From NCBI GenBank assembly GCA_021234155.1, contig JAJEKV010000006.1:7038435-7102434 (forward strand): a stretch of DNA of 64,000 nucleotides. Reading direction: 5' to 3'. How positions within the stretch are numbered: the first letter of the stretch is position 1; each line of letters begins with the position of its first letter. Positions 23,401 through 35,195 of this stretch are shown in pieces. The stretch comes from Isoetes taiwanensis (taxonomy: Eukaryota; Streptophyta; Lycopodiopsida; Isoetales; Isoetaceae). The notes beneath the pieces were generated by a model. That model was not told the origin of the DNA. It ran no database searches and saw nothing but the letters and a program-made list of their open reading frames with translations. The translations under genes and the position numbers were made by a program.

Positions 23401-23931
23401 AAGGTAACAAAGAAAGAGAAGGTGGGAGAAAGACCATTCAATGTCAAATTCGGTCTTGAGTTTAAAAGGAAGAAGGCGGCCTTTAAGATCTACTTCCAGA
23501 GATGGATGCGCTACAACAACTGGTATTGTAAGCAGAACGTCCAAAAGTTCGTGAAGGGTGGCAGGCCGAAGAATCAACCAAAGCCACCTCCACCTCGGCC
23601 AGTAGCACCTAAGAGAGCCACCACGGGCCCAACTCCAGGCTCACTAGAGTCTTCCGAGAGATTAGGCACTTCCAGCAGTGCACTTCGGAAGGCGCCATTC
23701 GAGCGGCTCCTCCGAGAGATTATGCAGGAATTTAGGACGGACTACCAAGTGACACCCCTAATGATCCGATCCCTGTAGGAGGTAGCAGAGGTAGAGCTAA
23801 TCTACCTCTTTGAAGAGGGCAATCGATCCGCGATCCATGCCAAAAGGGTTACAGTGATGCTCAAGGACCTAAACCTAGCACTAGAATTAAAAAAGATAAA
23901 ATTTAGAGCTTTTTTGTATAAATTTTTTTGA
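20480..23931 (+). pseudogene. H3-like fusion gene of chromovirus, copy 2 (broken)
   Basis: The start codon opens MARTKCTVRK, close to the H3 tail (A1, R2, T3, K4, T6, R8 and K9 kept, Q5 and A7 replaced). A long charged region follows, then an H3-type fold at 23,640-23,910 with the landmarks LRKAPFERLLREI, FRTDYQV, LFEEGN and AIHAKRVTVMLKD. Canonical H3 has LIRKLPFQRLVREI, FKTDLRF, LFEDTN and AIHAKRVTIMPKD. The gene is broken by a TGA at 20,714, frameshifts between 20,720 and 21,000, a 2.28-kb LTR element at 21,050, and a TAG at 23,776 where H3 has Gln. Frame is the same on both sides of the LTR insertion once its length is subtracted. A K/E-rich region and a Tyr/Trp-containing basic block with KPPPP precede the fold, as in the intact gene at 42,488-43,756. 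Sequence divergence between the two is large, so the architecture is old. Confidence 0.85.
21045..23331. mobile_element. Non-coding LTR element (LARD/TRIM-like) with 5-bp TSD
   Basis: Two direct repeats of about 330 bp (21,050-21,384 and 22,997-23,326) start TG(C/T)TAGTTTTGAG and are roughly 90% alike by eye. The TSD AGCAG lies at 21,045-21,049 and 23,327-23,331. The internal 1.6 kb contains no gag or pol motif. It holds a repeated phrase, GGGGGCTAGC(C/T)AAAGTGTTGGCCCTCT-like, at about 22,205 and 22,408. It must rely on another element's enzymes. No confident primer-binding site was recognised at 21,385. Confidence 0.8.
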
Positions 23932-24026
23932 CTCTGGATGTATTAAAACCTTTTTATTAATCTAATGAGTTCAAGTTTCCTTAAAAAAAAGGTCAAATTA
24001 GGTAAAAAAAAAAAAGGTGACTCGGG

Positions 24027-24069
24027 TCACTCCATGCCAAACGCCCTTCCGAGAGTCATGGAGTAACCT
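24027..24069. other. Hairpin between H3-like and accessory pseudogenes
   Basis: GGTCACTCCATG at 24,027 pairs with CATGGAGTAACC around a 20-nt loop. Its position, just after the H3-like gene, corresponds to that of hairpins 1 and 2 in the main element, but the sequence differs. Confidence 0.5.
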
Positions 24070-24147
24070 AGTTTGAACATGCTTGACCCAAAATTATCCA
24101 AAAATTACCCAAGAAACTACTCTAATGTATTTCTTGCCTTGTTTTAG

Positions 24148-24669
24148 CTATATAGCACATCTGAGTGGTCCACTGGCCCTTTTGACATCCTCGTTGTGCC
24201 TTTCGATCTGTCTTCTCATTCTTTCTACTAGCCTGCTCTCCTCTTCCTCATCTTGCTCCTCCACTTCTTCATAGTCTTCCTCGATCTGAGATGCCCCCGA
24301 AGATGTGCCATGGTAGACATATTTGGTGGAGTCGAGCTACTGGATGAAGCACTGGTCCACCCTTGTGTTCAAGGATGCTAGATCCAACGGCTGTATAGAA
24401 GGCTCCCCCACTTTGTTAATGGCCTTGAAGTGCATGAATATGGCCAAGGCTGCATGTGTTGAGATCTATCTAGGCCTATGGACCTTGTAGATCATGTAAT
24501 CTGGCATGTTCCTCGTCCGATTCCAGATCTGGTTCTTGAGCCTTGCACCCCTACCTAAGACGACCCAGTGACTCTAGGGAAATCCATTTTTCTCCCCTTG
24601 GCAGAAGGCTGACTTCCAAGATAAGATCTGCTGGTCATACTGACATATAATGTCGGTGTAGCAGGCCAT
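24148..24669 (-). pseudogene. Accessory ORF, N-terminal half, inverted
   Basis: Read on the minus strand from an ATG at 24,669, this resembles the N-terminal half of the accessory protein at 41,780-40,148: PDYMIYKV versus SDYMVLTV, HAALAIF versus YTAALAIF, GEPSIQP versus GETSIPP, followed by an acidic run (EEDYEEVEEQDEEEE). Three in-frame stops break it. The C-terminal half lies just to the right on the opposite strand, so an inversion breakpoint falls between 24,669 and about 24,718. Confidence 0.65.
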
Positions 24670-24717
24670 CCTCGTCAAGGTTGCATGAGGTCGAAGAGGT
24701 GATCGAACACTTGGAAG

Positions 24718-25735
24718 GCCTCCTTAATCGGCATCTCGCTGATATGGTTGGTGATGTTATATCGTTTGATAAAGTTGGTAAGGGCCATTGGGTAGAGGTC
24801 GAGGTAGAAAATAGTTTGAGAAGATTGAAAAAGAGTTGAAAAATTGCTTAGATAGAGTGAGAGCAAACTTGGCGTCACTGCTCTGTCCCCAGTGGTTATC
24901 AAAGGGGAGGAGTACCTCTTCGCCAACGACATCCTCCACCTACCATATTGCTTAGAGAAAGGACTAAGAATTGACGAGCTCTTGGGGTTGATTGCAGAGG
25001 TGCAGCAAAAAGACCTCATCGACTATATTTACCAAAAAATTCCATGAGAGATAGCAGAATGGCACTCATACGCCGGGGAGACAATATCGGATGGCAGGCA
25101 GGTTTATCAGTAGCACCAACCAATCATTCATGAAGAGGAATATCCAGCCAATCCAGAGCATCTTATACAAGTCAGGCAGAGGCCCAAGCACGAGTCACCT
25201 TGTCCGATCAAGCAGCATACAAGAGAGGTCTAATATCAACTTGGAGAATGCAGCCAGCATGTTAGATCATGTCGACCTCTTGGCAGTGGACATCTACGGC
25301 AGCACAGTAGGGTTGAAAGGCACGGGGACGGATCAAGCAAGACCTCAGAGGGGTAAGGCCCTTCGTTACTACCTTTCAGTCCTAAGACAGGGCTCGACGA
25401 TAGTATTCTATAGGGATTTCAGCCCAAGAGGAGAGGAAGCAGTCTCACTCCTGATCACACTCACGGGATTTGGCCAGCATGGCAAGATGAGAAAAAACAC
25501 GGATCATATCATCATTTTCAAGAGATCAATGATGCTCTATAGCCTATATTTTGCTCGAGGGCAGCTGAGAGATGCACCCTTGACAGTAGTGGCAGCTATG
25601 GCACCCCAGCTTCCACCTCCACAGATGGCACGAGCACTAGAAGGTAGGTCGTCACACAATATTCTACGCAATATCGGCAAGAGTCTTCGGCTCAAAGATG
25701 TCAAGAACTTCTTCAAGTCCAAGAAGAGTTCTTGA
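24718..25735 (+). pseudogene. Accessory ORF, C-terminal half
   Basis: This is homologous to the second half of the accessory protein of the main element. Shared landmarks are LGVTALSPVVIKGEEYL (main copy LGITSLAPIIINGEEYL), LRYYLSVLRQG, FSPRGEEAVSLLITLTGFG and LEGRSSHNILRNIG, then VKNFFKSKKSS. The frame changes around 25,060-25,090, and a TGA lies just before it. The last 215 codons (25,091-25,735) are open. Its function is unknown. The position between the H3-like gene and gag is the same as in the main element. Confidence 0.7.
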
Positions 25736-25987
25736 GAGTGAACCTTTTCCTTATTATGTATTAATTAAATGTTTTAAACTTCATATGTACTTGTATTATC
25801 ATAATATATGTTCATGTTATGTTTAAAAAATTCCATTGTAACCTTGTAAATTGAGTTTTCACTTAATTTCCTTTATGGGAAAGATGAATTAGTATAGAAA
25901 TGTCATCAATATATAACTTTGAATAACAAATATGTGTGACTAATCCTTGCAGCCAGAAATATAGGCTCTGCCTCATAAGGTCAGGGC

Positions 25988-26281
25988 ATGCAACTTCACT
26001 GGCAGCCTAGAAACCTCTTTGACCGGGAGCATGAGGAGGAAGATAACATGTCGATAGAAACCATTAGCAGGAGGCTGGTGGAAATGCATAATCAGATGGA
26101 ACAACTGGTACAATGGGCCACGCTGCTCATGCGTGCCCAGGAGGGTGGACCGATGCCACCACTATATCCCCAAGAACCAGAACAAGCATGTCAGCATCAA
26201 GATGTTCAGGTGCCAGATAAGAACATGAAAGGGAAAAGAAGAAGCAGAGAAGCCCAGTACTTCAAGCTCCAGCCCAGCTGA
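25988..26281 (+). pseudogene. Chromovirus gag, N-terminal fragment (copy 2)
   Basis: A 97-codon frame with IETISRRLVEMHNQMEQLV and a basic KGKRRSRE end. It is nearly identical to 51,895-52,188, where recognisable gag follows. Here the copy ends at about 26,292, where an inverted-repeat-like terminus of another transposon begins. It has no capsid or zinc-knuckle part. Confidence 0.65.
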
Positions 26282-26297
26282 CAATATGGACAGTATG

Positions 26298-26385
26298 GAC
26301 AAGAGAAAATACGGGGTCCCATATGGACCTCCTAAGAGAGACTAAAAATATTTTTTCCTTTTTATCCACGTCATATCATCTCATT
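26298..26385 (+). repeat. Terminus-like repeat, inverted match at 51,092-51,157
   Basis: It begins GAGAAAATACGGGGTC and includes TCCACGTCAT. The reverse complement of 51,092-51,157 begins GAGAAAATATGGGGTC and also contains TCCACGTCAT. Each lies exactly at the edge of a chromovirus fragment, as a DNA-transposon end would. Confidence 0.5.
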
Positions 26386-26788
26386 TTCTCTTAACCATTA
26401 TTATAGAGAGAGAAGATATCTTGAACCATCTAATTCCATATCTAATGGATATTCACATGTGCATAGGTCTATTTTGTGCGTGTGAAAAGATTTGTGCACG
26501 AAGAGAGGGTTTATTAGATGCTCGTGCACGAATGCTGACGTCAGCACCGGAGTTACAGTTCTCCATCGAGAAGTGGAGATGATTCCTGCTCGATCTCTTC
26601 TTAATGCCAGTTTCTCAAACCGAAGGCAGCTATGGTAAGTATACTTGGTGCCTCTATTTCAAATTCTAGCATTTGAATTCGAATTTGAATTCGAATTTGA
26701 ATTACACTTCCCGCACAGAGCAGATCTCACTAGCTTATAAAAGATGGGCAATTTTAGATTTAGAATTTTTTCTTTTGTATGCCTTTCT

Positions 26789-29357
26789 ATGGCTCAAATT
26801 AGGATCAATCTACCTTCTGATGAGTATGTTCAGACAACCAGTAAACGGAGAGGTACCTTGCTTAAGGATGTAGATGCAAATTTATTACGCATGTCCGGTG
26901 CAAAGAATGATGATCTAGGTGTAAGGGAGAGATCTATCCATGTAATCCTCTAACAGGTAGAACTCCAAATTTTAATTCAGTTTCAGGTTTGGTTATATTT
27001 GCCTGTGAAGGAAAGGGAGGATTGCTTGGTTATTGTGAGAGCATGGTCCAGTACAATGGACAATTGACATTTCACCTTAACAATCTGAAATTGGGCATAC
27101 AGCAGAAGCAAAAAGAGATCTTCTCTTTACAAGGTAAAATGGATGAGAGCCATAGTAGAGTTAGCCACTTACAAAAGAGAATTGAGCAATTAGAGCAAGA
27201 TAAAATTCTGATGGAATTCGTGATCAAACAACAGGAAAATGAATGTTGTATCCTACAATCTGAAGCTAAGAAAATAAATGGTGGATTTGCTCATTAGAAA
27301 TTAGATGACTTCACTTGGCCTTCGTGAAAGGAAGAAAGATTTAAAGCCAATTGAGCAACTCAATTTCAAGTGTGGAGCTGCTAAGAGGAGAATCTATGCA
27401 GTGCGCCAAGTGCTCCATACAAATAAAACTAAAGGAATAATACGGGAAAATGTGGGGCAAGTTTTGAAGAAATTTGTGACTAATGATGAAATTATTGCAA
27501 TGCTAAAGCAACCCTGTAATGTGAGCTTGCGAAAGAGCATAATTGAGATAGTAATAGGAGAAATTTATGCTAAAGTGGACGTTCATGTTGTGCAAGGTGT
27601 ATGTGATTCTGCTGGAATTAGCCAGCAAGGCTATAGACTTCTCTTTAAACCATTCTATGATGCCTTAAAGCTTTAGGCACAAAGAAAATAATCATTCCAA
27701 GACCTTACTACATGGAGAAGATAAGGGCAAGAAAGAATGTATCAGTTAATGAGATTTTGGGCAGCATGCACTCTCTAGAGTCGGGTACTCCAAGCAATAT
27801 TTCAAAATCCTCAAAGGGTAAGCGATCAGATGAGGCTGATATAATAGGGCTAAATGCAAGTAATAATGTCTGGTTTGATTTAGAAAAGGTTCTAAAGTTT
27901 ATGGTTGTTTATTACAACTTGAGAGAAAGTGACGTTGGGGGAAAGCTAGAGATCTGCCTAAAACTTGATGAAATGGAGCTCACAAGCAAGAAAAAATTTG
28001 AGAGAGTATCTTTAATGCTCATGAACAAAGCAATTTCATCCCTTTATGATGAGTAGAGGCAATTGAAGAAAAAGGAGAGAGATCCAGAATGGTTTTCTGT
28101 TCAATCGGAAGATCATACATGGTGTTAGGAATGTTTCAAGTAAAGAAGGAAAATTACGAAGTATTAAAGTGGGTTTTTGACAAAAGTGATATTCCCAAGC
28201 TCATAGGCATGTACAACAGCGGTGAGAAGTTACATGTTGAGGGTTTTGGTGCATTTGTAGTTAACTTTCACTTGGCATCTGATCTAAAGACAGAAAAATG
28301 TATGTACAACATCAGCTCCTCAGGTGCAAAAACTACAAAGAATTGTACTTATTGTTGTCATACTTTGAAAGTGAAGGGAGGAACATCCAAGAGCACTTTG
28401 TCATGTAATCAAAATGCTCCACCAAATCGTGATAGAAAGGATAAATCATTTCAGCCAATTTTACCTTTTCCTTTAGAACGAGTTCATATTTGTACATTAC
28501 ATGCCTTGGTTCGAATTGTTGAGAGGATGATTTGGCATTCTGAATGTTTTGTGTGGAATATAAGAAATGAGAAGGAGCGGTTGGAAGGTATAGCGCGTGT
28601 GGAAAAGGTTCTTTCTTATGCTGGATTGCATGGTGGCTGAGTGAAATTGGAGAAGGATACGAAGCGATCCAATGGTAGAAGCTCTGTTCCAGCAAAAGTT
28701 TCTATTGGTGGTGACAAAGCGAAGCGTTTTTTAAACAATGTGCATAGTGTGAGTAAAGGGATGTTTGGATTTGGAACGATGTTAGTCGAGGCTGAAAGGG
28801 ATAGGACTGACGGATTGCATGCGGAAGCAAGGAAGTTACATGCTTGGAATGCAATGTCTGATCTTAATGCACTTTTACAAAAACCATATTTCAATAATGC
28901 AGATAAGCAAACATTTCGTGTGGTCGTAAGTAACTTTGCTGAAGCATACATAAGAGCATGGGGAGAGTGTGAAGTTACACATTACATCCATATAATATAT
29001 GCACATGCTCCCTGGTTCGCAGATAAATATGGCAGCCTTGCCATTTGGAACACTCAAGGGATGGAAAAATCCCATAAGCAGGCAAAAATGGCTTTCAATA
29101 GGAAGACCCAACGTGGTGGATGTCATGGAAATGATAAAGCAAACCCGCTCATACAAATGGGTCAATGGTTTTACAGAAAAGTACTTACTCGCCATGAGCA
29201 AAACATGGCAAGAAGAGCTTCTCCGGCAGTTCATATTGCAATGGCAGAAGTTGTAAAGAAACGAAAGCAAGATGCTTGGAAAAACTCTGATGCAAGTAAC
29301 AAATCATGCGAGTGGAGAGAAAAGAGGCGAAGGTGTGGGAGCAAGTATTGTTTATAA
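26789..29357 (+). pseudogene. Transposase-like gene, broken
   Basis: Successive frames give a coherent protein: a coiled coil (27,060-27,290, LQKRIEQLEQDKILMEF), a helical part (27,305-27,676), a segment with VGGKLEICLKLDEMELTSKK (27,925-27,990), then HLASDLKTEKCMYNISSSGA with a CxYCCH cluster (28,270-28,365), and a C-terminal block with YIHIIYAHAPWFADKYGSL and QGMEKSHKQAK (28,985-29,085). This arrangement (a D-containing strand followed by CxxC, and an H..P.F...GSL..QG.E..H block) resembles a large uncharacterised transposon-borne family that I recall from cnidarians and other eukaryotes. The assignment is from memory of motifs. Frame changes at about 27,300, 27,680 and 28,060 could be introns or damage. 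The TGA at 28,638 lies inside an otherwise continuous frame. Confidence 0.5.
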
Positions 29358-29359
29358 TC

Positions 29360-30200
29360 TTTATTATGCCCTGGAGACAGCAACATCCTCGAACAACAGG
29401 TTTGTGTTCATGATGCTAGTGTCTTGATTATTATGCTAGTCCCTGATTATGCTAATGCTAGTTTATTATATGACAGGGTTTAGGATGCTAATTACAATGC
29501 ATGCATGCTACTAGAAGGCATGCATATTATGCTGCAGCAGCGTGCCCTTTTTTTTCAGATTTGATACAAGATCAGATTGCCCAAGATGCAGCAGCCTTGC
29601 CCAAGATACAGATCAGATTTGATAGAACAAGGTTCTTTATATTTTTTTCAATCTTTAAAAGCACAATGATTGCATATCTAGCATATTATATCTGGCCATG
29701 TTTGTAAAAGATGCAAGATTCAAATCTCTAGTAGAAATAAGGCAAGGTTCTGTGCTTTACATGCATGTTATATTGCCAGAAGTAAGCTTTGCATACATGT
29801 TGCAGAATAATATGCCATTTGTTATCCTCAAATGCCAAGCCCAAGATACGGTATCAGATCTGAATCCAACAGCCTGGCACGAGGTATTTTTCTTTAAAGT
29901 ATCTTCTCTAAAGTATTTTTCTTTAATACAGGAAGTGAAATGGCAAATGATGTTGTTCCTCTTGCTTTCTGTTCCTCTACCAGATTAACTTGCATTTGAG
30001 GATTCAATGGAAAATGGGAAAGAGCCTGGCAACTTTGTCTTTATAAGGCGGTCATAATACTGTAGAACGGAAGTCAATGTGCACTATTTGTAAGATTACA
30101 CTGACTGAGTACAAGTTTTCTGACATTTACCAACAAACGCAGCTTTTGCTGCTTATACCATATATCTTTGATGAGTCTACAAATCATACACAGATTTCCT
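29360..30200. other. Non-coding, nothing recognised
   Basis: AT-rich sequence after the transposase-like gene, with repeats of GCATGCATG and GATGCTA(A/G)T only. It may be the 3' part of that transposon, but no matching terminus was found. Confidence 0.4.
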
Positions 30201-30204
30201 TAAA

Positions 30205-30395
30205 GATTGTATTACTTCTGAAATACTAGTATAAGGGAAGCAACATCACATATAAGCTTTATGTACATATCTATTTTCTCAAATTGTGGAAGTGCATGGT
30301 TTTCCCACATCATATTACTTTTGTTCTCAAATACAAACTTTAAGAAATAATATTGTGTTTGATGTAAAGTGCAAATCTGTTGAGCAAGCAACAAG
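30205..30395. repeat. Dispersed direct repeat (with 48,055-48,265)
   Basis: About 170 bp beginning GATTGTATTACTTCTGAAAT matches 48,055 onward with very few differences. The copy at 48 kb has about 20 extra bp near its end (GATATCAGTCATAATAAAA). The repeat is non-coding and of unknown type. Confidence 0.85.
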
Positions 30396-30562
30396 AGACC
30401 TTGGAGTCTTCATCTTAACTCTCATATGCTAGCAGGCAACAGAGGAGGTGAAAAATTGAAATGTTTGCCCCATTACACCATTGGACTATTATACTAAGCC
30501 ACACCCAAGCCACACCAAACCATCTTTTAACCTTATTATGGGATGGAAGGAAGGAGGGTATT

Positions 30563-32400
30563 TTTATCGTCCACGGAGACCAATCGGTCTATGGGACCCA
30601 ATACAAAAGCGCAGCAAGCGGATTACTACCCGGATTAAAAACCCCACCCCGAAGGGTTTCGAGGGAAAAAACCGTAGCGACAATCAGCCTGGACGACAAA
30701 CTGTTCAATATCTGAAATGCAAAACACACAAATATATCTGATCATGTACCAGAGTACCCATAGTGCCCGATCAGCGAGCAAAGGGTGGGGGGCAAAGGTG
30801 GGCTCGCGGGAGATCCGATTACCTCACGAATATACGACCCTAGGGCGCGTCTCGGCGGTGTGTTCATCGGCAAATGTAGGGGCAAGTCCGGCCGTACTAA
30901 GGGGCGTGATCGGCCGGATCCGATCAATCACCGGCAACTCACGGAAAGTGTGAGACTCATCCTCAATGGCACCCATTTGACAAAGGCAGCGACAGAGCTT
31001 TGTCGCGGGGCTCCCCAATCCACCGCCGATCTCGATGCGGAGATGGTGGGCACTGTCGCGAATGGAGGCAATGAGTCTGCACTTTTTCGGGGGCGGTGGG
31101 AACGCATGTAGAGTGCGGGCCCAGCCAACGAGGGGTTGATGTGTTCCTTGTAATGGGCGTTTTGACCTGCTCTAGAGCGCCGGGGTCCCGAGCTTGCCAA
31201 GGAAGCAAGCATCCGTATTCCCGCAAGCCGCGATCGGCCTGGTGTGTCCACGCGACGCATTATCTCTGCTTGACGTTCCATCTGGCGAACCAGCGATCTC
31301 TCTTACCCCTCCAGCGGGCCATGAGCGGCTGGCGGGCCCATTGCCCGCAGCGTAAGCGGTGTGGGAGCAAAGCATCACCCATATTAACCACTTTACGAAA
31401 GTAGGCGATGTGTCTATCAAAAGGGCTGCCATTTGGGCGTAAGAATCCAGTTTTCACGCAGCGAGAATCGATAGGGGTGAAGGTTTCACCCCAAGTATGT
31501 CCGTGCCAAAAATGCCTTACACTTTTGCTCAAGTCATTCCGGGTTGCCAAAGAGGCGGCCAGGGCCCCAAACCTCGACCCGTCATGAAAGGAAGGACATG
31601 CTTTCGACCCGGTAGCGAAAGCGGATGTATTGATGGCCCCAATCATAGAGCTCGCTTTGGTGGTGTTGTTACGCATGGCATAAAGCACTTTCCGGCCTCT
31701 TTGTCACCCATAGCGGATGGGCGTCTCCCAACGAGGCGAGGAGGGGACTCCACCCCTAGGTACTTGTAGGTGGGGCGTGACCTCCATAGAACATCCTCGA
31801 TATATGTGAGTGCGGGGGCGTGGGGTGGCGTGAAGAGGATATGAGAACCACCTTGGTCTTGGCGATTCACAGCGCATGTCAGCCTTTGGCGGGAGAATGT
31901 GTCTAGGGCGTCGGATGAGACCGCATAGCTTAGGGGGTGTGGGCGGAAGGTCAACATCGTCCGCATAAATTTTGGCGGATGACCTGGTGCAAAAGTTGTA
32001 TGCCATCCCCCCATGCTCAGTAAGCCAGGGCTAGTGTTGGTGAGAGGGGGCAGCCTTGCCGGACCCCGATATTACTGGTGAATGCTTGGACCCTCGGCTG
32101 CATTCTGCCAAAACAACTCTCATACAGCCTCTATATGGCATTACGCACGCAGGCGGTGGCAGCCCCTGATTGACGCAAATCTAGCCACTTTTCAGGGGGG
32201 GCCGTGATCGAAAGCCTTCGCGAAGTCCACAAAGCAGCAATACAAGTCCTGCTGATGGTTTCGGCTGTCTTCAATCAGTGCCCGCAGTGTAAAGATATGG
32301 TCAATCGTTGAGTGGCGGGGTCTAAAGCCTGCCTGTGTGAGGGCTCGCACATCTGCTGCCTCTGCCCAGCGGGTCAACTGCATGGGGCAAAGCCAACAAT
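30563..32400 (-). mobile_element. LINE-A, 5'-truncated copy with RT remnant
   Basis: The minus-strand 3' terminus at 30,563-30,590 reads CCGATTGGTCTCCGTGGACG. Going upstream there is the Cys-rich C-terminus (LCRCLCQMGAIEDESHT, about 30,950-31,000), the catalytic YADDV (about 31,960) and, at the truncated 5' end, QAGFRPRHSTIDHIF and CCFVDFAKAFD (32,200-32,340). Many stops and frameshifts are present. Insertion ended in the middle of the reverse transcriptase region. Confidence 0.8.
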
Positions 32401-32767
32401 GTTCTAGAATGGCTCTTCAATTTCAAGTAGGTTACCTCTTCAGAGTATTTGCTTAAATTTAAACATCTGATTGTCATGAGTTGCAAAGGAGCAAAGAAGG
32501 TATGACTTGAATCAAAGATCCTTCCTCTAAAAGCAAGGTTGTTTTTAGATCAATAAATTCAAGTTTGGAATGGATAGAACTATATAGGACTCATGTACCA
32601 ACTCGACTTTATCAAATTCTACATATATTATAGAGTCATAACTAATGATAACATATGTATTTTTTCTAGAGTGTCTAGTTATCTAAAGTGGATACATTGG
32701 AGAAGAATACTAAGGGATAGGGCTAAGAATATGAAAGAAGATGGATAAACATCATGGCTTGACCAAG

Positions 32768-34336
32768 TGTGACGTCCCCTACTCGTATACGGTGCACTCA
32801 CCATATACAAACAGGAGTTCACCCCCATACCAGCTCCATGCTGATACAGGGCCCTCCACATATCACTGCAACCGTAATGAGTTCCAGTGGGAAGAGTGAA
32901 GGGGTCATTTTACCCTGTCTCCCTCAGGGCCTACCTAGCTGCGAAAGCGTAAACATACATGTCAGTATACAATATCATCACATATCCACCTCGAAGGGTG
33001 GTGCATCAACATCTGCATAGACAAAGATCAGCACAATACATGTAGAAATCCTACCCAAGGCTCCGACTCAAAGGGATGACTGACGGCTTGGGTCTCCAGA
33101 GTTCATTGCAGACAGAATTCATGGCAATGGATTTGGCTGGCATAAGAACATGGCTTAGGGTTGTCCACTCCATCCGCCCCTCCTCTGCACACTTTGCAGA
33201 GTAGGCTGAAAAGTGTTGGGACCTGACTGTAGCCCGCCGGATGCATAGCCAAAGGGGCTATTCCTGGGTTGCATCTCCCCAGTTCCGATGGGGCAAGTAG
33301 GGATCTCTCCCTCCAGAGATCTACATGCTGACTCAAGGTGACTAGAGGGCCACTGCCCTTATTCGACTTGAACCCACTGGAGAGTGACGCATCACTCCAC
33401 GGGTGTCGAGCCCATGCCTCGCCCACACTCAGTGGCAAGCCATTAGGCCTAGTCTACAATGATCCCCGATAGACTTTACACACCAGAGGGATCGTTCAAG
33501 AATCAGAACACGAACCTCTTTGTAAGCCACTCTGGTCCCTTCACCCACAACCAGGTGTGGCTCTTGTGCACAGGCCGCATCTACAGTGTGCTAGAGAGGC
33601 TAATCTAGGAGCATCAACTACCAAGCTTTAGGGTCTCTAACCCCCTTCCCAATACAAGGAGTTCACAGAGATACACATCCATATACATCACAGAAGAACT
33701 AAAGAACTAGATCTAATCTATATCATAGAGTTAGGTTCTTTAGTTAGTGTCTGGTATCTGGGGATCTAAGTGGCTGCTATGGGCAATTTAATAGGCTAAA
33801 CCTACTGATACAATGACTGAAAGATGGTGTAGACTATTAAATTGGCTAAATACCTGATCCTTGGCTCGCTCCTCCTGCCCTGAGTTCGACCATCCTGCTG
33901 AACTGCTCGAATCAAGGAAAACTAATGGTGCAATTCGCTCAGACAGAGTCTGGGAGGCCTCCTGGGGCAGGCAAAACAGAGCTCTAAAACCCTATGGACG
34001 AAAATGGCAAGTTAGGGTTTCTTCCTACCTAAATAGACAAGGGGTTAGGGCTAGGGTTTCCAATTATCCCTTTAGGCATGTGGGATAATTGGGAATGGCC
34101 CACTTGCCTTTAATGGCTAGGTGGCATAAAGGTATCCACATGGAAAGGTGTGCACCTTGATAAATGTGCACATTGGTAAATGTGCACATTAATAAATGCA
34201 CATACCTTGCAAGTTGCCCCCTAGGGGCTACCCGCCTGGCTACACGTCGGCGTACACGTCAGTCGGAGTGGCGTGTACGCGTGATGAGGCAGTACAGTAT
34301 ACGTTCTGGGACCGTATACTGTGCTGGAATGTCACA
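32768..34336 (-). repeat. 3' LTR of main chromovirus
   Basis: 1,569 bp. On the minus strand it starts TGTGACATTCC and ends GGGGACGTCACA, so it has TG...CA ends. It is the reverse complement of 44,664-46,238 with scattered substitutions and small indels, only a few per hundred bases by eye. It contains short palindromes such as GTATACGG...CCGTATAC at both ends. Confidence 0.9.
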
Positions 34337-34349
34337 TTCTCTCCACCTT
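34337..34349 (-). other. Polypurine tract
   Basis: On the minus strand AAGGTGGAGAGAA directly precedes the LTR start TGTGACA. This is the expected primer for plus-strand cDNA synthesis and confirms that this LTR is the 3' one. Confidence 0.75.
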
Positions 34350-35195
34350 GAAATGATGCTGTCCGCAGCATCCTGGGTCTCCCCACCTTGGAATCTTCCT
34401 AACCTGCAATCAACCTGATGCATACAATATACTACACCTTAAGGTAATATTTTTAAATCATTATTACGCCATTATCTTATGAAATAACTTATCAATTCGT
34501 AACATCATTAAAACAAGTTACTCAATAATTCACTTATTACGACAATTTAGTTTATCAAAATTTTAATATTTCATATATATAATTAACATTCGAGGTACTC
34601 TTCATTCCTTGCAACACATTCCAACAAAATTTGTGTTGCAAGTCTTCGTAGCTCGACCTCCTTGCCCTCCGGAGCGCTCTATTGGCCTGCAGGTCGACAC
34701 TACGTTAGTACCATTTTAATTATTAATGAAAATTTTGGTTATATGGTGACCACCCTACCTATCTACATGAATGCATGGCTAATCTCCCGGCGTAGGAAGA
34801 GGATGCTTCTTCCATCGTGGCCGTGGAGACAGCGCCCTACAATGCCTATATGGCGCTCATGCCTACACCTTTAGTTGCCCAGCGTGGAGGATAGGGTCCT
34901 TCCCGTATATGGGGCGTGAAGGATAGGGTCCTCCCCGTAGGCATTGACTAGAGGTGCTTTTCCTATCAATGCATTCCTGAATGACCTCTTTTTCTCGAGG
35001 TCGTCTACTTCCGTGGGACAGAAGTAGACTTTCTAATCTACCTTCCACTCATCCAAGCGGAAACGCGGTCATGCCTACATTGACATTACACCACACCCTA
35101 GAGATCACCGTAGTGGTCTCATCATCGGTAACAACGCATGCAACCCATACCTAGCATAGGTTGCATATGCAGATTAATCTTAACTACACATAGAA
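34350..35195 (-). other. Non-coding segment between pol and 3' LTR
   Basis: 846 bp without an ORF of note. A near-duplicate phrase (GATAGGGTCCTTCCCGTA / GATAGGGTCCTCCCCGTA, 34,889 and 34,922) and AT-rich stretches are present. It probably serves as 3' untranslated sequence. Confidence 0.6.

Noticed and set aside
31000-32006. Several separate plus- and minus-strand ORFs as genes
   Set aside because: They are fragments and shadows of one frameshifted LINE-A ORF2.
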